Assembly: GCA_937876995.1 (NCBI GenBank)
Contig: CALEFD010000013.1
Coordinates: forward strand, 1-17,809
Direction: 5' to 3'
DNA from: an uncultured Bacteroidales bacterium
Lineage (GTDB): Bacteria; Bacteroidota; Bacteroidia; Bacteroidales; Bacteroidaceae
Length of the DNA stretch: 17,809 nt
Within the stretch, counting starts at the first letter, position 1. The number at the start of each line of letters is the position of its first letter. The notes below the pieces were generated by a model that saw only the letters and a program-made list of their open reading frames with translations, did no database searches and was not told the DNA's origin. The translations under genes and the position numbers were made by a program. Positions 1 through 6,146 of this stretch are shown in pieces.

Positions 1-54
1 CCCATGACCTCCGCCGTGACAGGGCGGCATTCTAACCAACTGAACTAACGCACC
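1..54 (-). tRNA. tRNA-Asp (GTC), 3' part beyond window edge
   Basis: The reverse complement begins with the acceptor strand GGTGCGT at 54 and runs through the D arm and the anticodon stem CCGCC/GGCGG, whose 7-nt loop CTGTCAC carries anticodon GTC (Asp). It matches the complete copy at 184-257 base for base as far as it goes. The T arm and 3' acceptor strand lie left of the window, so it is cut by the window edge and shows no sign of being a pseudogene. Confidence 0.93.
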
Positions 55-71
55 AATTCCGTTTTGCGATG

Positions 72-101
72 CAAAGATATTAACTAATTTTTAATACACA
101 A
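72..101 (-). promoter_or_regulatory. Bacteroidota sigma-ABfr type promoter of the left tRNA-Asp
   Basis: On the minus strand TTG (99-101) is followed by a 19-nt spacer and TATCTTTG (72-79). This fits the Bacteroidota -33/-7 consensus TTG-N19-TAnnTTTG. The predicted start lies about ten bases before the mature tRNA 5' end at 54. The same layout precedes the second copy. Confidence 0.8.
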
Positions 102-151
102 GCGTTAGAAAAAACTTTTTGTGAATATTCTTGTTTTAATAAATAAATAAC

Positions 152-180
152 AAAAAAACCTTGAATTTCTTCAAGGCTTT
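152..180 (-). terminator. Rho-independent terminator after tRNA-Asp (184-257)
   Basis: On the minus strand a 7-bp perfect stem (CCTTGAA/TTCAAGG, arms at 170-176 and 159-165, 4-nt loop) is followed by a run of seven T (152-158). It lies just past the 3' end of the complete tRNA-Asp gene, so each tRNA copy appears to be an independent transcription unit. Confidence 0.8.
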
Positions 181-183
181 TTG

Positions 184-257
184 CGGTGCGTATGGGACTC
201 GAACCCATGACCTCCGCCGTGACAGGGCGGCATTCTAACCAACTGAACTAACGCACC
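184..257 (-). tRNA. tRNA-Asp (GTC)
   Basis: Complete 74-nt cloverleaf. The acceptor strands GGTGCGT/ACGCACC pair, the discriminator base is G (expected for Asp), the D arm GTTC...GAAT and the T arm with GTTCGAGTC are intact, and the anticodon loop CTGTCAC gives GTC. CCA is not encoded (CAA follows). The gene has its own promoter at 275-304 and terminator at 152-180. Confidence 0.97.
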
Positions 258-274
258 AGTTCCGTTTTGCGATG

Positions 275-304
275 CAAAGGTACAAACTATTTTCTAAGTT
301 CCAA
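275..304 (-). promoter_or_regulatory. Bacteroidota sigma-ABfr type promoter of tRNA-Asp
   Basis: On the minus strand TTG (302-304), a 19-nt spacer and TACCTTTG (275-282) match TTG-N19-TAnnTTTG exactly. The start would fall shortly before 257. The stretch between -7 box and tRNA is nearly identical to that of the left copy, with a single A/G difference. Confidence 0.82.
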
Positions 305-324
305 GCATTAGCAAACTTTTTTTT

Positions 325-855
325 CTAAAAAATTTTTTGAACCATAACAACATCGCAATATCTGTCACTACATCTAATCCACTCTTTAAGCTGTCCGGTC
401 TTTTGAAACCCATTGTTTATAAATAGATTAAGGCTTGGAATATTGTCTATAGGCACAAATCCAAACAACTGACGCAGATTTAAAACTTTTTCAGCATAAC
501 CCGATAAAATTTTTAGAGAGGCTGCTCCTACTCCTTTATTTCTATATTCCGGAAAGATTGCTATACCCACTTCTGCACGTCCATTGGATATATTTATATC
601 GGTTAGATCTATACACCCCATCACTATTTCATCTTCTATACGTTCTATCATAAAACGTACCTGACGATCTGTATAAATATCGTGCGCCGATTCGGATATA
701 TACTTTTTTAATTGATAACGAGAATATGGTACCTGATTATTGGATATATCCCATAAATTGGTATCGTTCTCCATTCTATAGAGATATTGCAAATCTTCAG
801 GTTCCGGAGCTCTTAATCTATATACTCCGTCGCTTAATACTGTGTTTCTATTCAT
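325..855 (-). CDS. GNAT family N-acetyltransferase (SpeG/RimJ-like)
   Basis: A 176-residue single-domain acetyltransferase predicted to move an acetyl group from acetyl-CoA to an amine; the substrate cannot be told from sequence. The acetyl-CoA pyrophosphate-binding motif is RNKGVG at residues 105-110, following the strand AEVGIAIFPEY. The later NIPSLNLFINNGF stretch (138-150) is the usual NxxSxxLYxxxGF motif of the Acetyltransf_3/SpeG-RimJ group, and overall shape resembles spermidine acetyltransferase. It is the last gene of the minus-strand recR operon; its ATG overlaps the stop of the glycosyltransferase in an ATGA, suggesting translational coupling. No clear terminator follows before the tRNA-Asp promoter. 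Confidence 0.85.
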   Translation of the reverse strand: MNRNTVLSDGVYRLRAPEPEDLQYLYRMENDTNLWDISNNQVPYSRYQLKKYISESAHDIYTDRQVRFMIERIEDEIVMGCIDLTDINISNGRAEVGIAIFPEYRNKGVGAASLKILSGYAEKVLNLRQLFGFVPIDNIPSLNLFINNGFQKTGQLKEWIRCSDRYCDVVMVQKIF

Positions 856-2042
856 AATACCACAACCTCTAATTCTGTTATTAATGTTCCCATATCTTTA
901 TTGTATGTAGCCAATAGCGTTTTATGGCTATCAAGAGAGTACATATTATCAAGCATCACATTGTAAGAAACGCTGTCAGTACCGTATATCAACACATCGT
1001 AATCTTTAATTTTGCTATACGGAACACCCTTAAGCGCAATATCCGCATCTATCTCCATACAATCTACTGCGCTTATAGTCTTACTCTTTGAAACCAAACT
1101 ACGAACGGTTTCAAAACAGGAAGGATTACCTACAAACAGAGCTTTAGTTTTCTGTTTCAATCCAGTTATATCCTTTTTGAAGAGATTGTTTTTAATGTAG
1201 GTGGATATCTTTTGAATTCCCACTACCATCTTAACCAGGAATGTAAAGAAGCGACTATAGTGGCGATAGTGTTTTGTAAAAAAGATAGTCATAGCGTCGT
1301 AAAACGCTTTAGCATAACTATACGATGTCTTTGTGGTACTCTCTCCTTTATAATGCAAAATAGGCAAAGGCAGATAACAATTTCTGTAACCTGCTTTCAA
1401 TATCCTATAGGATAGATCCACATCTTCTCCATACATAAAGAATGTTTCGTCAAAACCACCTACTTTATCTAAAGCCTCTTTGCGTACAAACATGTAAGCT
1501 CCGGAAACCACCTCTATATTACAAGCCAAATCTTTATCTATATAAGAAAGGTGGTAACGAGCAAACAGTTTTGAATTTGGGAAGAGACGCCCCAAACCGG
1601 ACATTTTACAGAACGACACAAAAGGTGTAGGTACTGAACGTCTGGATTCCGGAGCAAAATGGCCATCGCTATACTGCATTCTTACACCTATAGCACCTAC
1701 TCCACTATCGGATTCCATCAGGTTTACGCACCCCTCTATAGTACGTTCTGCCACTATTGTATCGGGATTCAAGAAAAGCACATACTTGCCTTTAGCTAAC
1801 TTTAATGCCTGATTATTTGCCTTTCCAAAGCCCACATTTTCACTGTTTGCTATATAATGAACATCGGGATAACGGGCAGAGAGATATTCAATAGTATCGT
1901 CACCCGATGCATTATCCACCACAAAGACTTCAATCTCCTGATTGGATCTATACAACGAGCGCAGTACCTGTTCTATGTAGTACTTTACCCTGTAACTTAC
2001 TATAATTACACTTACCACTCTACCAGCAAATTTTGTTATCAA
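852..2042 (-). CDS. Family 2 glycosyltransferase with extra C-terminal domain
   Basis: A 396-residue GT2 (GT-A fold) enzyme, likely transferring a sugar from a nucleotide sugar during cell-surface polysaccharide assembly; donor and acceptor are unknown. The N-terminal strand VVSVIIVSY, the nucleotide-binding DNASGDD (43-49), the metal-binding NPDT (92-95) and the probable catalytic GEDVDLSYR (205-213) resemble rhamnosyltransferase-like WbbL/RfbF proteins. After a basic linker, residues about 295-396 form an alpha/beta region I do not recognise (KALFVGNPSCFETV, then YDVLIYGTDS). The start is a TTG overlapping the previous stop as TTGA; an in-frame GTG at codon 9 (2018) would give the more usual short N-terminus. 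It overlaps its neighbours by 4 nt on both sides. Confidence 0.9.
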   Translation of the reverse strand: MITKFAGRVVSVIIVSYRVKYYIEQVLRSLYRSNQEIEVFVVDNASGDDTIEYLSARYPDVHYIANSENVGFGKANNQALKLAKGKYVLFLNPDTIVAERTIEGCVNLMESDSGVGAIGVRMQYSDGHFAPESRRSVPTPFVSFCKMSGLGRLFPNSKLFARYHLSYIDKDLACNIEVVSGAYMFVRKEALDKVGGFDETFFMYGEDVDLSYRILKAGYRNCYLPLPILHYKGESTTKTSYSYAKAFYDAMTIFFTKHYRHYSRFFTFLVKMVVGIQKISTYIKNNLFKKDITGLKQKTKALFVGNPSCFETVRSLVSKSKTISAVDCMEIDADIALKGVPYSKIKDYDVLIYGTDSVSYNVMLDNMYSLDSHKTLLATYNKDMGTLITELEVVVL

Positions 2043-2485
2043 TCTTCTTCGTCTTCCTGAATATCGTTACTTACCTGTGCATTGGTAGGAAAACAGAACA
2101 ACGAACAGATAAAACCTATTGCTGCACAATACAAGCCAACTGTATCATCTATAAGATAATAGAGTATCATACTGTATTCTATTACCAGCAAAAAGGCAGA
2201 TATACGCAAATTTGATAAAAGTTTATACAGTTTCACACGCTGTTCAAATGGTTTATCATCCATTAGCCTTGCCGATACATGAAATCCTTTTAATGATACC
2301 GGTATTAACGCAAGAGAACCCAATATTCCTATTATCTGCAATATGTAATTGGTTATATCGTTCTCTATCACTCCCTTTGGCAACCAACCCATTTCAAAAA
2401 TCAAAGCTATGATTCCTGCTATTAAATAGACAGCAATGAGTTTTATTCTTAAATCTCTACCTAACTGTTTTGAAATATTTCCCAT
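2039..2485 (-). CDS. Four-helix integral membrane protein, unknown function
   Basis: 148 residues. I do not recognise the family. Four hydrophobic segments are visible at about 14-33, 46-63, 93-112 and 116-132. A basic N-terminal patch (QLGRDLRIK) precedes the first helix and the C-terminus is strongly acidic (DIQEDEED). Net charge suggests both ends face the cytoplasm. It starts 7 nt after the recR stop and overlaps the glycosyltransferase start by 4 nt, so it is co-transcribed with both; by context it could serve envelope glycan assembly, which is inference only. Confidence 0.8.
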   Translation of the reverse strand: MGNISKQLGRDLRIKLIAVYLIAGIIALIFEMGWLPKGVIENDITNYILQIIGILGSLALIPVSLKGFHVSARLMDDKPFEQRVKLYKLLSNLRISAFLLVIEYSMILYYLIDDTVGLYCAAIGFICSLFCFPTNAQVSNDIQEDEED

Positions 2486-2492
2486 ACTTATA

Positions 2493-3104
2493 TTATATAA
2501 AAGGTGTTCTATCTACTATTGATCTTCCCAAAGATACTTCATCGGCATATTCAAGGTTATTTCCTATTGTTACTCCGCGTGCTATTACAGACAGTTTTAC
2601 ATTATAAGACGATAATTTGCGCGATATGAAAAAGTTAGTGGTATCGCCTTCCATTGTAGGGCTTAATGCAAATATAATCTCTTTTACACCACCATCTTCT
2701 ACACGTTTTACAAGTTCGGCTATCTTTAAATTTGATGGTCCTATTCCGTCCATAGGCGATATTACTCCACCTAAAACATGATACAAACCATTGAATTGCA
2801 TTGTGTTTTCTATAGCCAATACATCTTGAATATTCTCCACCACACAGATGGTTGCAGCATCTCTTTTTGGATTTGCACATATTGAACAGACATCAGTATC
2901 GGATATATTATGACACACCTTGCAATACTTTATATCCTTTTTAAAATTCACAAATGCATTACCAAAACGCTCCACTTCTTCATCACTACGTTGTAAAAGA
3001 TGAAGTGCGAGCCTCAGAGCCGTCTTTTTTCCTATGCCCGGCAATGAAGCAAATTCATTGACAACTTTTTCTAATGCTACCGATGGATACTGTTGATTCT
3101 GCAT
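2493..3104 (-). CDS. recR: Recombination mediator RecR
   Basis: RecR works with RecO (and RecF) to load RecA on gapped single-stranded DNA. The 203-residue protein has the N-terminal helix-hairpin-helix (SLPGIGKKTALRLALHLL), a four-cysteine zinc finger (CKVC...CSIC), a Toprim domain (ICVVENIQDVLAIE) and the conserved GLYHVLGG and PMDGIGPSNL stretches. I chose the ATG at 3104 (MQNQQYPS), which matches the usual RecR N-terminus. An upstream in-frame TTG at 3128 would add eight residues but lies inside the predicted -7 box, upstream of the likely transcript start. First gene of the minus-strand operon. Confidence 0.96.
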   Translation of the reverse strand: MQNQQYPSVALEKVVNEFASLPGIGKKTALRLALHLLQRSDEEVERFGNAFVNFKKDIKYCKVCHNISDTDVCSICANPKRDAATICVVENIQDVLAIENTMQFNGLYHVLGGVISPMDGIGPSNLKIAELVKRVEDGGVKEIIFALSPTMEGDTTNFFISRKLSSYNVKLSVIARGVTIGNNLEYADEVSLGRSIVDRTPFI

Positions 3105-3122
3105 ATAGGTTTTGTTAAAACA

Positions 3123-3155
3123 ATGCAAAGTTAAGAAAATTCACTAACTTCGCAC
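3123..3155. promoter_or_regulatory. Back-to-back promoters of recR (-) and engB (+)
   Basis: On the minus strand TAACTTTGC (3125-3133) is a perfect TAnnTTTGC -7 box for recR; on the plus strand TAACTTCGC (3145-3153) is a near match for engB. They are 11-20 bp apart, so each promoter's -33 zone overlaps the other's -7 box. Neither has a good TTG at -33 (GTG for recR, ATG for engB at the 19-nt spacing). Predicted leaders are only about 15 nt long. Confidence 0.6.
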
Positions 3156-3171
3156 TCTCAATAGTAAAGAG

Positions 3172-3768
3172 ATGGATATAAACAGCGCAAAATTTGTAAT
3201 GAGTAATACGGACGTAAAAAAATGTCCGCAGGATAACAAACCGGAATATGCATTTATTGGACGTTCTAACGTAGGAAAATCCAGCCTTATAAATATGCTT
3301 ACCGGACAGAAAGGATTGGCTATGACATCTGCCACTCCCGGAAAAACGTTGCTTATAAACCATTTCATTATTAATGACAATTGGTATTTAGTGGATTTAC
3401 CAGGGTATGGTTATGCAAAACGCGGACAAAAGCAGCAAGCACAGATTACCAAAATAATTGAAGATTATGTTCTTGACAGAGAACAACTTACATCTTTGTT
3501 TGTATTAGTAGATTGCCGTCACGAACCACAAAAAATTGATTTGGAGTTTATAACCTGGTTAGGTGAAAACAGTGTGCCGTTTGGCATTATTTTCACAAAA
3601 GCCGATAAACTGAGTCATTCAAAACTTGTGGAAAACATCAGACATTATCAGGGTATATTATCGGAACAGTGGGAAGAACTACCGGTATCTTTTATTACAT
3701 CATCTGCAAAAAAAATGGGACGTGCAGAGATATTAGACTACATAGACAGCATAAATAAATCGCTCTAA
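3172..3768 (+). CDS. engB: Ribosome biogenesis GTPase EngB (YsxC/YihA)
   Basis: A 198-residue cytoplasmic GTPase needed for late assembly of the 50S ribosomal subunit in bacteria where it has been studied. All G motifs are visible: G1 GRSNVGKS (30-37), switch I SATPGKT (53-59), G3 DLPGYG (75-80), G4 TKAD (142-145) and G5 SSAK (177-180). Length is typical. It starts with ATG about a dozen bases after the predicted transcript start and is divergent from recR. No terminator follows; the rho promoter begins 26 nt after the stop, so some transcripts may read into rho. Confidence 0.96.
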   Translation: MDINSAKFVMSNTDVKKCPQDNKPEYAFIGRSNVGKSSLINMLTGQKGLAMTSATPGKTLLINHFIINDNWYLVDLPGYGYAKRGQKQQAQITKIIEDYVLDREQLTSLFVLVDCRHEPQKIDLEFITWLGENSVPFGIIFTKADKLSHSKLVENIRHYQGILSEQWEELPVSFITSSAKKMGRAEILDYIDSINKSL

Positions 3769-3794
3769 GAGTAGCATATTTTTACAATCAAGTC

Positions 3795-3824
3795 TTGTAT
3801 ATTCAATATTTATAAATAACTTTG
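3795..3824 (+). promoter_or_regulatory. Promoter of rho
   Basis: TTG (3795-3797), a 19-nt spacer and TAACTTTG (3817-3824) match the Bacteroidota consensus exactly. The predicted transcript start near 3831 leaves a leader of about 135 nt before the rho ATG. Confidence 0.82.
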
Positions 3825-3830
3825 CCACGC

Positions 3831-3965
3831 AAAAATTGGGAAAAAGGGGTTACCCTGTATATCTATTCCGATTTTCTGATTTCACTTTTACATTTTATTT
3901 AGATTTTGATTTTCGGGTATTCAGTCTATGACTGTGTAACCTATGTAGATATAATAATCGTTTTT
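3831..3965 (+). other. Long 5' leader of rho
   Basis: About 135 nt lie between the predicted transcript start and the rho start codon, much longer than the other leaders here. It holds a small hairpin CAGTC-tat-GACTG near 3921-3933 and two complementary hexamers, GGTTAC (3848-3853) and GTAACC (3936-3941), which could pair at long range. Enterobacterial rho is autoregulated through its leader; that the same holds here is inference. Confidence 0.35.
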
Positions 3966-5819
3966 ATGTATAACATTTTACAATTAAGAGAAAAAGAACT
4001 TTCTGAACTTCAGTCAATTGCTCAGTCAATGGGTATAAATCCAAGGACTATGGAAAAAGACAAACTAATCTATGCTATTTTAGACGAGCAGGCTATTTCA
4101 GGTAGCCGTATGACATCTGATAGTACTCAGAAAAATCAAAAGCCTATAAGAAAAAGGGAGCAGAACAAAAACAAAGTTGAAAAACCTGTTGCTGCAAAGA
4201 ATACAAACAACAAAACAGTAGAAAATAAAACAGCAGAAATCAAACCTGTTGAGGTTAAACATTCAGAAGAGAAACAGGCAGAAAACAACACAAGCACTCC
4301 TAAAAAAGCAGAAAATGCAGAATCTTCAACTGCTGCAACAAATGCCGGACAGGTAGAGAAAAAGCGCAGAGGCCGTCCAAAAAAAGTACAGCCTACCGAA
4401 AAACCGGAAGTTGTAACAGATACAAAACCAGAAGTAAAAGAAGAGGTTGCTGCACCTAAAGTAGAACCATCCGACACAATCAAGCGTCTTTTGGATATTC
4501 CGGTAGCCGAAAAACCGGCAGAAACAAAAGAAAACACCCCTGTAGAGAAAACTCCTACAACAACAGAAGTTACTGCAAATCAGAACGAAAGGCCAAGACA
4601 GCAGAATAATTTTCAGCAGCAGAACAGAGGTAGAGTCAACCACAATAACGGCCAACAGAACAACGACAATCGCAGACAAGACGATAGAGGTCTCTATGAA
4701 TTTGGCGACATTCTAAAAGGTGAAGGTGTATTGGAAATCATGCCTGACAATTATGGTTTCTTACGTTCATCTGACTACAACTATTTAGCATCGCCTGATG
4801 ACATTTATGTATCGCTTTCGCAAATCAGATTATTCGGATTGAAGACCGGCGATGTTGTAGAAGGTATTATCCGTCCACCACGCGAAGGCGAAAAATTCTT
4901 CCCACTTGTAAAGGTAAATAAGATTAACGGACTGGAACCATCTGTTGCACGCGACAGAGTTCCGTTTGAACACCTTACCCCACTCTTCCCTGATGAAAAA
5001 TTCAATCTATGCACAGGCAAAAACGACAATCTTTCAGCTAGAGTTGTAGATTTGTTTGCCCCTATAGGTAAAGGTCAGCGCGCACTTATTGTGGCTCAGC
5101 CTAAAACAGGTAAAACCATTCTTTTAAAGGATATCGCAAATGCCATTGCAGCCAACCATCCGGAAGTTTATATGATTATGCTTCTCATTGATGAACGTCC
5201 GGAAGAGGTTACAGATATGGCACGTAGCGTAAATGCAGAAGTTATTGCATCTACATTCGACGAACCTGCAGAACGCCACGTAAAGATTGCCAGCATAGTT
5301 ATTGAAAAGGCTAAACGTATGGTAGAGTGCGGACACGATGTTGTTATCTTCTTAGATTCTATTACACGTTTGGCACGTGCTTACAACACTGTTGCTCCTG
5401 CTTCGGGAAAGGTACTGTCAGGTGGTGTTGATGCAAATGCGCTACATAAGCCAAAACGTTTCTTTGGTGCTGCCAGAAACATAGAAAACGGAGGTTCACT
5501 GACTATTGTTGCCACAGCTCTTATTGATACCGGTTCTAAAATGGACGAAGTTATATTTGAAGAATTCAAGGGTACCGGTAATATGGAGTTACAATTAGAC
5601 AGATCATTAAGTAACAAGCGTATATTCCCGGCTGTCAATATTGTGGCTTCAAGTACACGTAGAGATGATTTACTGCTTGACCAAGGCACTTTAGACCGTA
5701 TGTGGGTATTACGCAGATTCCTATCGGATATGAATCCTATAGAAGCTATGGAGTTCACAAAGGAGCGATTAGAGAACACCAGAAACAATGCGGAATTCCT
5801 AGTCAGCATGAATTCATAA
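3966..5819 (+). CDS. rho: Transcription termination factor Rho with long disordered insert
   Basis: Hexameric RNA-dependent ATPase/translocase that releases RNA polymerase from untranslated transcripts. The 617-residue protein has a SAP-like N-terminal domain (1-41), a low-complexity K/E/P/T/Q/N-rich insert (about 42-240), the RNA-binding cold-shock domain (from LYEFGDILKG at 243), Walker A AQPKTGKT (377-384), Walker B DVVIFLD (458-464), and Q- and R-loop regions with PASGKVLSGGVD and FFGAARN. E. coli Rho is 419 residues; the excess is the insert. The insert contains an AT-hook-like basic patch, KKRRGRPKK (132-140), and a Q/N/R-rich end. Start chosen at ATG 3966 (MYNILQL), the usual Bacteroidota N-terminus; an upstream TTG at 3906 adds a leader-derived tail with no resemblance to Rho. 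Confidence 0.97.
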   Translation: MYNILQLREKELSELQSIAQSMGINPRTMEKDKLIYAILDEQAISGSRMTSDSTQKNQKPIRKREQNKNKVEKPVAAKNTNNKTVENKTAEIKPVEVKHSEEKQAENNTSTPKKAENAESSTAATNAGQVEKKRRGRPKKVQPTEKPEVVTDTKPEVKEEVAAPKVEPSDTIKRLLDIPVAEKPAETKENTPVEKTPTTTEVTANQNERPRQQNNFQQQNRGRVNHNNGQQNNDNRRQDDRGLYEFGDILKGEGVLEIMPDNYGFLRSSDYNYLASPDDIYVSLSQIRLFGLKTGDVVEGIIRPPREGEKFFPLVKVNKINGLEPSVARDRVPFEHLTPLFPDEKFNLCTGKNDNLSARVVDLFAPIGKGQRALIVAQPKTGKTILLKDIANAIAANHPEVYMIMLLIDERPEEVTDMARSVNAEVIASTFDEPAERHVKIASIVIEKAKRMVECGHDVVIFLDSITRLARAYNTVAPASGKVLSGGVDANALHKPKRFFGAARNIENGGSLTIVATALIDTGSKMDEVIFEEFKGTGNMELQLDRSLSNKRIFPAVNIVASSTRRDDLLLDQGTLDRMWVLRRFLSDMNPIEAMEFTKERLENTRNNAEFLVSMNS

Positions 5820-5820
5820 T

Positions 5821-5850
5821 AAAAAGGTCTCCGTTTTGGAGACCTTTTTA
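5821..5850 (+). terminator. Rho-independent terminator of rho
   Basis: Begins right after the rho stop. A-tract, 7-bp GC-rich stem GGTCTCC/GGAGACC (5826-5832 and 5838-5844), 5-nt loop, then TTTTT. The A and T runs extend the stem to 12 bp and make it work in both directions. Confidence 0.93.
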
Positions 5851-5879
5851 TTTATGAATTCTAAGACCTTTTTTATTGG

Positions 5880-6108
5880 GCACGCTAAAAGCGTGCGCGC
5901 ATTCGCGCCAATTAATTATCTATAAGACCGTTTGGTCATCTTTTTTGATTTTGAATTCAATCCTTATCTATACTGGCTTCCTCCGGAAGCGCGCTTCGCG
6001 CCAATTAATCTTTTATAATTAAACAAGGTTTTTACCTTTTGAATAAACAATTAATTGTCACGAATGTGCTCACGCGTAGCGTGATAAGTTAAACAAGGTT
6101 TTTACCTT
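5880..6108. repeat. Palindrome-dense convergent spacer with two pairs of direct repeats
   Basis: No ORF is credible here. In order: GCACGCT-aaa-AGCGTGC (5880-5896), GCGCG-catt-CGCGC (5895-5908), GACC-gttt-GGTC followed by T-rich sequence (about 5926-5946), TTGAATTCAA (5951-5960), CTTCC-tcc-GGAAG (5978-5990), GCGCG-ctt-CGCGC (5989-6001), AAGGT-tttt-ACCTT (6025-6038), ACAATTAATTGT (about 6047-6058), CACGC-gta-GCGTG (6071-6083) and a second AAGGT-tttt-ACCTT (6095-6108). Two direct repeat pairs overlie these: the block ending in CGCGCCAATTAAT (5895-5916 and 5989-6009), and TTAAACAAGGTTTTTACCTT (6019-6038 and 6089-6108). Confidence 0.75.
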
Positions 6109-6146
6109 CCATTCTGATTTTTTCGAAAAAAATCAGAATGGAAGGT
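6104..6146 (-). terminator. 20-bp perfect inverted repeat spanning the DUF3127 gene stop codon
   Basis: Arms 6104-6123 and 6127-6146 are perfectly complementary over 20 bp with a 3-nt loop. The right arm contains the last codons and TGA stop of the minus-strand gene (stop at 6133-6135). No T-run follows the structure on either strand, so it is not a textbook intrinsic terminator; it may instead protect the mRNA 3' end or stop opposing transcription. Confidence 0.55.

Larger units (their letters stand above)
1..304. repeat. Tandem duplication of a promoter + tRNA-Asp unit (period 203 nt)
   Basis: The block from the tRNA gene through its 5' leader and -7 box is repeated at an offset of 203 nt (54 versus 257). 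The overlapping tRNA part is identical and the leader differs by one base up to the -7 box. The spacers then diverge, although the -33 zones still look alike. Since the left copy is cut, the array could have more members to the left. Confidence 0.85.

Noticed and set aside
1..54. Left tRNA-Asp as a pseudogene
   Set aside because: It is simply cut by the window edge; every visible base matches the intact copy and its promoter is good.
1..257. CRISPR-like array from the repeated tRNA units
   Set aside because: The repeats are whole tRNA genes with promoters, only two are visible, and there are no spacers or cas genes.
3102..3128. RecR start at TTG 3128
   Set aside because: It lies in the -7 box, upstream of the probable transcript start; ATG 3104 gives the family-typical N-terminus.
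3906..3965. N-terminal extension of Rho from TTG
   Set aside because: The 20 extra residues come from the leader, resemble no Rho sequence, and the ATG at 3966 gives the usual MYNILQL start.
4136..4537. 133-residue antisense ORF across the Rho insert (and a second at 4326-4679)
   Set aside because: Their Ser/Phe/Cys/Leu-rich composition is what the reverse strand of the K/E/T-rich Rho insert produces; no promoter or recognisable domain.
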